A DNA stretch of 14,439 nt, taken from contig URIT01000084.1 in assembly GCA_900547945.1 (NCBI GenBank), forward strand, positions 1 to 14,439, read 5' to 3'. Both the position numbers and the translations under genes were made by a program. Shown here in pieces: positions 1 through 6,601 of this stretch. Below the pieces are notes generated by a model. That model had not been told where the DNA came from. It ran no database searches and saw nothing but the letters and a program-made list of their open reading frames with translations. The number at the start of each line of letters is the position of its first letter. Position 1 is the stretch's first letter. This stretch comes from an uncultured bacterium. GTDB taxonomy: Bacteria > Verrucomicrobiota > Kiritimatiellia > RFP12 > UBA1067.

Positions 1-91
1 ACGCCGTTTTGCGTCCGAGAAATCAGGGCCTATTCAAAAAATCGGGATAAGGGTGGGAAGTGGGATGCCGCGCATCGGCCAGACCTTTGCC
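1..91. other. 3' flank of the operon, no gene seen
   Basis: Short non-coding flank after the last operon gene. On the minus strand there is a small inverted repeat (GATGC, 3-nt loop, GCATC, plus positions 64-76). A run of six T (plus A 36-41) follows about 22 nt later, too far away for a standard intrinsic terminator. I see no RNA gene or further ORF that I can support. Confidence 0.4.
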
Positions 92-403
92 TCATTCGTC
101 CCCGCGCTCCTCTTTACCGCGCTCGAAGCGCTTCATCGCGTCATAGGGGAGGCAGAGCGTATCCCAGACGGGCGAGAGCGCGTAGGTGTCCACCGCCGAC
201 AGGGCAAGCCCGAGCGGACACAATACGACCGGCGCGACGACGGTCGGCGTCCACGCGCGACCGAGGGCGAAGACGCGCATCCCATATGACTCCGAGTAGG
301 GCACGCACGTCGAGAGGTAGTAGTCGCCCGTGCGGGGGCGGATCTCGAAATCCTGGAAGAGCGAGAGGAAGCCGGCGGCGGCCGACACGATGAACCCGAC
401 CAT
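92..403 (-). CDS. Small YceK/YidQ-like (DUF1375-type) protein
   Basis: A 103-aa protein, last gene of the operon. The start is fixed by an AGGAGG Shine-Dalgarno 8 nt upstream of the ATG and by an in-frame stop just before it. What is seen: a hydrophobic N-terminus (about residues 2-16), a GDYYLST segment (26-32), a central hydrophobic stretch (54-70), and near the C-terminus SPVWDTLCLPYD (77-88). The last motif closely resembles the end of the YceK/YidQ lipoprotein family, which carries a D-P-S/L-...-DT-LLP-D pattern after a G-x-Y start. Known YceK members are small inner-membrane or periplasmic lipoproteins of unclear role. No lipobox cysteine is visible here, so anchoring would be by the hydrophobic N-terminus or absent. 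It overlaps nothing and starts 12 nt after the glycoside hydrolase stop, so it is probably co-translated with it. Function unknown; the family call is by motif memory only. It contains a TCA codon, unlike the larger neighbours. Confidence 0.68.
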   Translation of the reverse strand: MVGFIVSAAAGFLSLFQDFEIRPRTGDYYLSTCVPYSESYGMRVFALGRAWTPTVVAPVVLCPLGLALSAVDTYALSPVWDTLCLPYDAMKRFERGKEERGDE

Positions 404-411
404 CCCGTGCC

Positions 412-418
412 CCTCCTA
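412..418 (-). promoter_or_regulatory. Shine-Dalgarno TAGGAGG overlapping the upstream stop codon
   Basis: On the minus strand TAGGAGG contains the TAG stop of the glycoside hydrolase gene (416-418) and gives a full AGGAGG 8 nt before the ATG at 403. This fixes the start of the small YceK-like gene and suggests translational coupling. Confidence 0.75.
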
Positions 419-3178
419 GTCCCGCACGAGTTCGTAGAGATAGGTCGCGTCGGCGGGATCGGCGTCCACCCGCGCGGTGAAGTCGAGCCGCCCCTTCGCA
501 AAGGCGCTCGGCACGACGCGGCTGCGCGTTCCGTCCGCCCGCAGCGCATAGACCGTCCACGCGCCGTCCGCAAGGCGCAGGCGGCAGGCCGCGCGCCCGT
601 TCCGCATGAGGTGCGGGAGGCTCCCCCATTTGAGGAGGATGCGCAGGTCGGCGTCCGCGTAGGTGATGCCGGTGTTCTGCACGTCCGTCAGGTGCGTGAC
701 GAGGATGCGGGAACTCGTCGCAAGCGGCCGGCCGTCGAGCGCGCTCGCCCACACCGTCGCGGGGGCGTCGGCGAGTTCCGCCACGAGCGCGCGCGAGCGG
801 ATCTCCCCCTCCTCGGCGAAGCCGCCGCACGTGCGGGGCGTGGAGATGAAGAACGCCCCCGTGTCGCGGTCGATGCGGATGGCCCCCTCCCCGGCGCGCG
901 GGAAGTCGCCGTCCTCCGGGGCGACGAGGCCGAGGTCGGCGAAGACCGCCTCGCGCGTCTTCTTCCGCACGTCCGGATACGTCCCCGCCGCAACCGTCCC
1001 CGCCGGCGCCGTCTCGCCGAGCTGCGTGCCGAGCTTCGCGTACCAGCCCGCCCACGTGAACGGGGCGGACGCCCAGCCCCCGAGGTCTGGATTCGGTCTG
1101 CGCACGAGACCGTGCGGCAGATGCACCGCGTAGGTTTTCGTCAGTTCGGGCAGGTCGCGGCGCAGGAAGAGGCAGATGGAGGCGCGTTCGGAGGCGAGGC
1201 CGAGCGGGTCGCCGCTCATGTCGAAGTAGTTGAGGGCCTTCTTCTCCGGCGCGACGACGCCCGTCCGGCCGTGGCTCCACGCGAAGCGCCAGAGGCCGTT
1301 CCACCCCTGCAGGGCCCCGAGCGCCCCCGTCGCGATGCCGCCCACGCCCCGGAAGCGTCCCGGGGCCGAGTAGTTGTACTCCGTGCAGGTGAACGGACGG
1401 TTCAGCACGCGCCGGTGCGCCATGTCCTGCACGCCGAGGCGGCCGTTCGCGAGCGGGTTCACGTTCGGGCAGCGAGACGGCAGCTGCCATTTCCTCTCCA
1501 GGAAGCTCGGATGGTCCACATAGAAGTGGTCGTCCACGTAGTCGTAGTCCGCCTCCTTGCAATACTGGTACGCCACGGGGAAGAAGCAGCCGTTCAGGTT
1601 CGTCAGGAGCGCCCGGCACTTCACCTCCTCGCGCAGGAACTTCGTCACCTTCGCCGCAAAGGCGCTTTCGATCTCCTGCAGGAAGAGGGCGGCCGCCTGG
1701 GGCTTGCGCCCCTTCGCGCCGTTCAGCGTCGCCGGGAACGCCTCGTCGATCTCGCCGTAGAACGCGGGGTCGGACGCCTTCTTCGCGGCCAGCCACGTCC
1801 GCCACGCCGCCACCCAGGGTTCCTGCCGGGCGAGATCGTCGAGGTTGCTCCCCTGCGCGGCCTCGTTCACGAGCGACACCCACGCGAGCGCCGGCTCGTC
1901 GGCGAGCCGCCGCCCCGTGAACGCATTCACGTGCCCGAACCAGTTGCGCACGAACGCGAAGAGGTTGGACTGCATGCCCGCGTGGACCTGCAGCCACGCC
2001 TTGGCGTCCCCCATCGTGAGCGTCCCGTCGCGGTCCACGCCAATCGCGCGCCACGCGATGGGGCGGCGCGAGACGTAGAGGTCGGTCGTCATGTAGATGC
2101 CGTTCTCCACGCACGCCGCGACGAGTCCGTCGAAGCGCCTCATGCTCTCCGGGTTGAGCGTCACCGCCGCCGGGTCGCCCATCTTCTCCACGAGCGTACT
2201 CTCGTGGTGGTGGAAGCGGAGCGCGTTGTACCCCATTTTGCGGAGGCGCCCCGCGAACCGCCGCGCCTCCTCGTAGGTGGGCGGCGTGTTCGCGTCGCCG
2301 CACAGGTTCACCCCGTAGAAGCGCTGCGAGACGCCCGGCAGCCTCTCGAACTCGAAGGACGCGCCCTTCGCGACGACGCGCCCGTACCGGCCCGCCGGAC
2401 AGTCCGTTCCGCGCACCTCCGAGAAGTCGAGCGCGCTGCCCGGCACGATGTCGCCCGCCGGCGCAAGCGGAATCCACTCCGGCCCCGCCACGATCTTCAC
2501 GGGGTCGGGGCGCCTCGCCGCAATCGGCTCAGGCGCCGTGTAGGTGAGGGCCACCGTGTAGGTCTTCCCCTTCTTGAACGGCCGTTCGCGCGGCACGGCG
2601 AAACGCAGCGAGAAGCTGTCGCTCTTCCAGGCACGTCCGTCCTGCACGAGCACGCCCTGCGGCGCGTCGAAGGCGATCGCGGCGCGCACCACGCCGGACG
2701 CATCGACCACCTGTACCGCCCGCGCCCGCGCCCACCCCAGCTGCGCCCGCGCCGGCTTCTCGTCCGGCAACGCGAGATCACGCCCGTCGAGGACGACCTT
2801 GCCTCCCTTCAGCCCGTCGTACTGGAAGGCCGCCGAGACGCACACTTCAGCAAGCTCCATGTCCGCCTCCGGCGTGAACGTCCACGTGAGCCGCGCCGCC
2901 CGCCCGCCCGCCTGCCCGCACACGAGCGTCCCGTCGATCTTCGGGTTCGCCTTCCCGTTCGGCCGCAACGTCCATCGGTGGAGGCCGTCCTTCCCGGGCA
3001 GCAGCCCGCCCTGCGCGGAGCCGCCGCCCCATTCCAGGTTGAAGACGTGCGGATAGAAGCGCGCCGAGACGCCGGGCATCCGCACGACGCCCCCCGCCTC
3101 CCCGTACACGCGCACCGCCTCGCCGCACGCCGAGGCGAACGCACAGCACGCCGCCGCCACCGTCAAGACGAACGTCAT
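416..3178 (-). CDS. Secreted clan GH-A-like glycoside hydrolase
   Basis: A 920-aa protein. An in-frame TAG immediately upstream rules out a longer form, so the start is the ATG at 3178, served by TAGGAGG 11 nt upstream. Residues 1-19 are hydrophobic and small (MTFVLTVAAACCAFASA then Cys), a signal peptide without the usual positive N-terminus. Residues about 25-285 look like beta-sandwich modules. A TIM-barrel-like catalytic region spans about 285-640: QRFYGVNL, then RFHHHES (321-327), then WVSLVNEA with a likely acid/base Glu439, then DDHFYVDHP (549-557), then FTCTEYN with a likely nucleophile Glu600, then GLWRFAWSHGR. The order Asn-Glu, His/Tyr, Glu is the clan GH-A pattern (GH5-type and relatives). 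The C-terminus (about 760-920) looks like another beta domain. Substrate unknown. Its operon partners are a Tat-exported oxidoreductase and a VCBS protein, which suggests glycan processing outside the cytoplasm. I cannot assign a GH family; it may fall outside numbered families. Confidence 0.85.
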   Translation of the reverse strand: MTFVLTVAAACCAFASACGEAVRVYGEAGGVVRMPGVSARFYPHVFNLEWGGGSAQGGLLPGKDGLHRWTLRPNGKANPKIDGTLVCGQAGGRAARLTWTFTPEADMELAEVCVSAAFQYDGLKGGKVVLDGRDLALPDEKPARAQLGWARARAVQVVDASGVVRAAIAFDAPQGVLVQDGRAWKSDSFSLRFAVPRERPFKKGKTYTVALTYTAPEPIAARRPDPVKIVAGPEWIPLAPAGDIVPGSALDFSEVRGTDCPAGRYGRVVAKGASFEFERLPGVSQRFYGVNLCGDANTPPTYEEARRFAGRLRKMGYNALRFHHHESTLVEKMGDPAAVTLNPESMRRFDGLVAACVENGIYMTTDLYVSRRPIAWRAIGVDRDGTLTMGDAKAWLQVHAGMQSNLFAFVRNWFGHVNAFTGRRLADEPALAWVSLVNEAAQGSNLDDLARQEPWVAAWRTWLAAKKASDPAFYGEIDEAFPATLNGAKGRKPQAAALFLQEIESAFAAKVTKFLREEVKCRALLTNLNGCFFPVAYQYCKEADYDYVDDHFYVDHPSFLERKWQLPSRCPNVNPLANGRLGVQDMAHRRVLNRPFTCTEYNYSAPGRFRGVGGIATGALGALQGWNGLWRFAWSHGRTGVVAPEKKALNYFDMSGDPLGLASERASICLFLRRDLPELTKTYAVHLPHGLVRRPNPDLGGWASAPFTWAGWYAKLGTQLGETAPAGTVAAGTYPDVRKKTREAVFADLGLVAPEDGDFPRAGEGAIRIDRDTGAFFISTPRTCGGFAEEGEIRSRALVAELADAPATVWASALDGRPLATSSRILVTHLTDVQNTGITYADADLRILLKWGSLPHLMRNGRAACRLRLADGAWTVYALRADGTRSRVVPSAFAKGRLDFTARVDADPADATYLYELVRD

Positions 3179-3189
3179 TCCGTTCCCCG

Positions 3190-3196
3190 CCTCCTA
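3190..3196 (-). promoter_or_regulatory. Shine-Dalgarno TAGGAGG overlapping the upstream stop codon
   Basis: On the minus strand TAGGAGG carries the TAG stop of the HEAT/VCBS gene (3194-3196) and a full AGGAGG 11 nt before the ATG at 3178. It has the same stop-within-SD arrangement as the next junction in the operon, again with the downstream start in the same reading frame. Confidence 0.7.
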
Positions 3197-5179
3197 CCTG
3201 GTCTTGTTCTCGAGAATGACCGGACCGCCCCACTTGCCCGTCGTGACGAGGTCGAGGTCGCCGTCGCCGTCGAGGTCCACGCACTCCACGTTCAGCCCCA
3301 CGCTGATCCCCGCGTCGAACGAGATCACGTACTTCCTGAACTGCGGGTTGGACCCCGGCGTGAAGTCGTAGTAGTAGATGCCAAGCCGCCCGTCCTCGTC
3401 GGGGTCGCCCCCGTTGTGCGCCATGAAGCGCTTGCCCGTGACGATCTCCGGCACGCCGTCGCCGTCGATGTCCGCCCAGCCGAGGTAATGCGCCTGGCTC
3501 CACGTGTCGTCGATGACGTGCCGCCGGAAGCGCAGCTCGCCCTGCGCGCCCCGCTCCTTGAGCTGTTCGCACCAGAAGATGCCGTACTTGTGGGCGGAGC
3601 TGACGAGGATGTCGTTGAGGCCGTCGCCGTTGACGTCGAAGACGATCAGGTTGGAGGCGTGACCGAGCGCACGCCCGCCGTCGGAGAAGCCGATGTCGTA
3701 GGGATGGCGCTTCCAACCGCCGTCCGCCGTCTGCTCGTACCAGGCATTCGGCGTGAGGACGTCGTTGCGGCCGTCGCCGTTGAGGTCGCCGCAGCCGCGC
3801 CCCATGTCGCAGCGGTCGGACGAGACCGTGTCGCGGGCGAAGTGGCCACCGAGCGTGCCGCCCTTCCCGAGCCGGTAGAGGCACGTGTGCGTCGTGTCGG
3901 GCAGGAGGTCGGTGGCCTTGCCGTCGCCGTCGAGGTCGACGAGGAGGCCCGTCTCGATGTTGCCGGTCTGCTCGATCACGTGTTTCGGCCACAGACCCGC
4001 CTGCGGCAGCACGTTCCTGAACCACCACGTCTCCTTCGTGAACCAGTTTCCGCTCACGACGTCGAGCCGGCCGTCGGCGTCGACGTCGAGGGGCAGGTTC
4101 ATGAAGTCGTGGGCGTAGCCCTTGCCGTTCTCCTTGACGTCCGTCTGCACGTCGCGGATCTTCTGCGGACGGAACTCGGGCGCGAGGTAGAGGAAGGGCC
4201 CCGCCACCACGTCCGGCCTGCCGTCGCCGTTGAAGTCCGCCACGCCGCACGCCTCCGTGCGGCAGTTGCCGATGCGCCGCGCCTTGAACTGCACGCCGCC
4301 CGCGCGCCGCGCGATCTTCGCCACGGCCTTGCGCGCCTCCCGGCGCTCCTTCCCGTCCGCCGCCTTCATCGCGGCGGCCAGGACGGCGGCCTGCTCGGCG
4401 TAACGCCCCTGCTGCCCGAGGAGGCGGAACGCCTGCACGCGCACCGCCCCGTCCGCGTGCGACAGGAACGGCACGATCGCCGGCGCGTGGCCGAGCGCGT
4501 TGCGGACGGCGAGCACGTCGAGCAGCTTCGCGAGGAAGGCCGGATCCTTCTCGTAGCCCTTGAGCTTGCCGACGAGCGCGGCGTCCGCCTTCACGTCGCC
4601 CAGCTGGATGAGCCCGCGCCGGGCCGCCTCGGCGGCCTCCGCGTCGTCGCCGTGCATCCACGTGAGGAGCATCGGCACGTCGTCCGCCGCCCCCACGCGC
4701 CCTGTCCCCTCCAGCGCGAAGCGGCGCACGGCGGGGTCGGCACACTTCGCCAGCGCGTCCGCGAGGAACGCCTTGGCGGCGGGGCTCTTCACGTGGACGA
4801 CCGCGCGCATCACCTTGAGGAGCGCCGCAGGCGGCAGCTGCTTCATCCACGCGGCGCGCGCGGACTCGATGCGGTCCGGCGGCAGCAGTGCGAGCGCCTG
4901 GGCGACCGTGCCGCTCCAGAGTTCGTCCTTGCTTCCCAGCCCCGTCCGGCTCCACTCCGCCAGCCGCGCCGTGTCCGTGCGCAGCAGCCCGCACAACGCC
5001 GCCAGGCGCTGGTGGGCCGGCGCCTGGGCGTCCCCGTAGACGTTCCGGAACACCTTCGCGGCCTCGGCGGCCTGCCCCCCCCTCTCCCTCCGCTGCGCCT
5101 CGCGCAGCGCGGCGTCCTGGTCGGCCGCCGCCAGAACCCCGGCCATCGCCAGCATCCAGGCGCACATCGTTTTCTTCAT
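3194..5179 (-). CDS. Secreted HEAT-repeat plus seven-motif VCBS/FG-GAP propeller protein
   Basis: A 661-aa protein starting at the ATG at 5179, chosen because GGAGAG lies 5 nt upstream; an in-frame GTG two codons earlier lies inside that site. Signal peptide MKKTMCAWMLAMAGVLAAA (1-19). Residues about 20-295 are Ala/Leu-rich helical repeats of HEAT type (for example DPAVRRFALEGTGRVG, HADGAVRVQAFRLLG). Residues about 296-661 hold seven calcium-loop motifs of the D-x-[DN]-x-D-G form, starting near 315, 365, 415, 465, 515, 570 and 635, as expected for a seven-bladed FG-GAP/VCBS beta-propeller. One motif (about 415) has KATDL where the others have a terminal Asp plus two hydrophobics. Such proteins usually bind carbohydrate or protein ligands outside the cell; no catalytic motif is visible. 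It lies 42 nt after the oxidoreductase and 15 nt before the glycoside hydrolase, so it is probably a binding partner in the same pathway. The exact ligand is unknown. Confidence 0.88.
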   Translation of the reverse strand: MKKTMCAWMLAMAGVLAAADQDAALREAQRRERGGQAAEAAKVFRNVYGDAQAPAHQRLAALCGLLRTDTARLAEWSRTGLGSKDELWSGTVAQALALLPPDRIESARAAWMKQLPPAALLKVMRAVVHVKSPAAKAFLADALAKCADPAVRRFALEGTGRVGAADDVPMLLTWMHGDDAEAAEAARRGLIQLGDVKADAALVGKLKGYEKDPAFLAKLLDVLAVRNALGHAPAIVPFLSHADGAVRVQAFRLLGQQGRYAEQAAVLAAAMKAADGKERREARKAVAKIARRAGGVQFKARRIGNCRTEACGVADFNGDGRPDVVAGPFLYLAPEFRPQKIRDVQTDVKENGKGYAHDFMNLPLDVDADGRLDVVSGNWFTKETWWFRNVLPQAGLWPKHVIEQTGNIETGLLVDLDGDGKATDLLPDTTHTCLYRLGKGGTLGGHFARDTVSSDRCDMGRGCGDLNGDGRNDVLTPNAWYEQTADGGWKRHPYDIGFSDGGRALGHASNLIVFDVNGDGLNDILVSSAHKYGIFWCEQLKERGAQGELRFRRHVIDDTWSQAHYLGWADIDGDGVPEIVTGKRFMAHNGGDPDEDGRLGIYYYDFTPGSNPQFRKYVISFDAGISVGLNVECVDLDGDGDLDLVTTGKWGGPVILENKTR

Positions 5180-5184
5180 GTCCA

Positions 5185-5190
5185 CTCTCC
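5185..5190 (-). promoter_or_regulatory. Shine-Dalgarno GGAGAG for the HEAT/VCBS gene
   Basis: Minus-strand GGAGAG followed by TGGAC and the ATG at 5179 (5-nt spacing). It decides between this ATG and an upstream in-frame GTG at 5185, whose G overlaps the site. Confidence 0.6.
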
Positions 5191-5221
5191 GTTCCTTTCC
5201 TTCAATTCCGGCAGTTCCCCG

Positions 5222-6472
5222 TCACAGCGTCCACGGCGCGCGGTTGCTCCGCTTCAGGAGCTTCGTCGCGTCGGCGTCCTGCGGGAAGGTCCGCGACGCG
5301 AGGTCGAACGCGAGCGTGCGGTTGAGGTGGTACGCCACCGAGGCGGCGTGGCAGGCGACGTGCGTCATGTGGAGCGAGTCCGCCGGCGCGCTCGCGCGGA
5401 GGCGGGAGCGCACGCAGGCGATGAACTCGGCGGGATGCTGCACGGGGCGCGCCCAGCTCTCGTGGCGGATCGTGTGCCCTTCGAGGAGCAGCGGGTCCGA
5501 GACGTACACGCTGCCGGAGTCGTCCGTCTCCACCCACCCCTCGTCGCCCTCCAGGCGGATCGCGCAGGAGTCCCGGAAGCCCCCGCTGCGCAGCACCATC
5601 TTCACGCCGTCGGGGTAGAACGCATGCACCTCCTTCGGCGAGACGGGCACGTACTTCACGGGCGCCGTGAATGCGCGACCGAGCGCGAGCTGGCAGAGGT
5701 CGATCGTGTGGCTGCCCCACTCGCTGAGGTCGCCGTGGTAGTCGTACTCGTCGTGCCACTTGTGCTTGAAGACGTAGGCCGAATTGTAGGCGCGCAGGGG
5801 GGCGGGCCCCGTCCAGAGGTCCCAGTCGAGGTCCTTCTTGTCCGGCAGGGGCTCCTCGGGCAGGTAGTGGTTGACCGCGCTCACGCCCATCCGCGCCATG
5901 CCGGCGTGGACGGTGTGGACGCGCCCGAGGCGGCCGCTCGTCGCGAGCCGCATCGCCGTCACGAAGTTCCCCACGTTCCGCCGCTGCACGCCGCCCTGGT
6001 AGATGCGCTGGTAGAGTTCCGCGGCGCGCATCACAGCCTCGCCCTCCTCGATGGAGAGGGAGATCGGCTTCTCGCAGTAGACGTCCTTGCCCGCGCGCAT
6101 GGCGGCGATCGCGAGGCGCGCATGCCAGCGGTCGCCGGTCGCGATGTAGAGCGCGTCGATGTCGGGGCACGCCAGCAGCGCGCGTCCGTCCGCGTACATC
6201 CTGCAGTCCGCGTTGCCGTTGTAGGCGTCGATCTGCGCCTTCGCCTCCTCGCGCCGCGCTCGCACCACGTCGCACACCGCGAGGAAGCGCACGCCCGGCT
6301 GGTTGAGGAAGACGGGCAGCATCTGCCGGCCGCGCGCCCCCACGCCGAGGATGGCCATCGTGATGGTCTTCGAGGGCGGCGTCGCCGCCTGCGCCCACGT
6401 CCGGCGCGCGCCCAGGGCGCATGCCGCCGCCACTCCCGTACACAGGAACTCCCGTCTTCCAATCTGGATCAT
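5222..6472 (-). CDS. Tat-exported Gfo/Idh/MocA family oxidoreductase
   Basis: A 416-aa protein. The start at 6472 is chosen because it gives a clean twin-arginine signal: IGRREFLCTG (Arg6-Arg7) then a hydrophobic stretch AACALGA and a likely cleavage near TWAQA (25-29). The NAD(P)-binding Rossmann domain begins with ITMAILGVGARGRQ (37-50, G-x-G-x-x-G). CEKP (133-136) is the family's EKP motif, and DLSEWGSHTIDL (248-259) with His255 and Asp258 matches the catalytic/substrate H-x-x-D-L motif. DWDLWTGPAP is typical of the Tat-exported PVC/planctomycete branch. These enzymes oxidise or isomerise sugars or cyclitols with tightly bound cofactor; folding with NAD(P) before export would explain Tat use. 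A hydrolytic relative, GH109, shares this fold and Tat signal, so a glycosidase role is a real alternative. It is the first gene of the operon, under an extended -10 promoter about 50 nt upstream. Confidence 0.92.
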   Translation of the reverse strand: MIQIGRREFLCTGVAAACALGARRTWAQAATPPSKTITMAILGVGARGRQMLPVFLNQPGVRFLAVCDVVRARREEAKAQIDAYNGNADCRMYADGRALLACPDIDALYIATGDRWHARLAIAAMRAGKDVYCEKPISLSIEEGEAVMRAAELYQRIYQGGVQRRNVGNFVTAMRLATSGRLGRVHTVHAGMARMGVSAVNHYLPEEPLPDKKDLDWDLWTGPAPLRAYNSAYVFKHKWHDEYDYHGDLSEWGSHTIDLCQLALGRAFTAPVKYVPVSPKEVHAFYPDGVKMVLRSGGFRDSCAIRLEGDEGWVETDDSGSVYVSDPLLLEGHTIRHESWARPVQHPAEFIACVRSRLRASAPADSLHMTHVACHAASVAYHLNRTLAFDLASRTFPQDADATKLLKRSNRAPWTL

Positions 6473-6522
6473 ACCCTTACAACCTCTTGCTTGACATGGC
6501 CTCTCGTTCGGCCTTTGGATCC

Positions 6523-6531
6523 AGTATACCA
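6523..6531 (-). promoter_or_regulatory. Extended -10 promoter of the four-gene operon
   Basis: On the minus strand TGGTATACT is an extended -10 element (TGnTATAMT-type). At 17 bp upstream the hexamer is CGCCTC, so there is no -35 resembling TTGACA; extended -10 promoters can work without one. A start about 7 nt downstream would give a leader of about 44 nt before the ATG at 6472. The TATACT hexamer is identical to the -10 boxes of the two large surface-protein genes. Confidence 0.5.
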
Positions 6532-6565
6532 TTTCCCGCCATTTTGAGGCGGCCTATTTTGCCAC

Positions 6566-6601
6566 CGCGCGGGAGGGACGCGGGCGCGCGGGAGGGACGC
6601 G
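6566..6601. repeat. Two 17-bp direct repeats after the 1188-aa gene
   Basis: cgcgcgggagggacgcg occurs at 6566-6582 and 6585-6601, 19 bp apart, right up to the stop codon of the surface-protein gene. Each copy can fold on the minus strand as CGCG-TCCCTCC-CGCG, and its GGGAGGG-N-CGCG core also appears at the edge of the hairpin in the two upstream repeat blocks (10228, 14198). Confidence 0.7.

Larger units (their letters stand above)
6473..6601. other. Intergenic gap between surface-protein gene and operon
   Basis: 129 bp without a gene. It holds, in transcription order, two GC-rich direct repeats just after the stop of the 1188-aa gene, the extended -10 promoter, and a 7-codon open frame on the minus strand (6497-6477; Met-Ser-Ser-Lys-Arg-Leu-stop) that ends 4 nt before the oxidoreductase ATG. 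The mini-ORF may be chance. No convincing intrinsic terminator with a U tract is seen. Confidence 0.5.

Noticed and set aside
36..76. Intrinsic terminator after the operon
   Set aside because: The stem is only 5 bp and the T run lies about 22 nt beyond it.
6491..6530. Plus-strand TTGACA with TATACC as a promoter towards higher coordinates
   Set aside because: The spacing is 28 bp and there is no supported plus-strand gene downstream.
407..6547. 2046-codon open frame on the plus strand spanning the operon
   Set aside because: It is codon-aligned antisense to four same-frame genes, Arg/Pro/Val/His-rich, without domains, and is explained by absence of TTA/CTA/TCA codons in the sense genes.
6566..6601. 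Insertion-sequence ends or attachment site
   Set aside because: These are short direct repeats in GC-rich DNA, with no transposase or integrase gene and no inverted terminal repeats.
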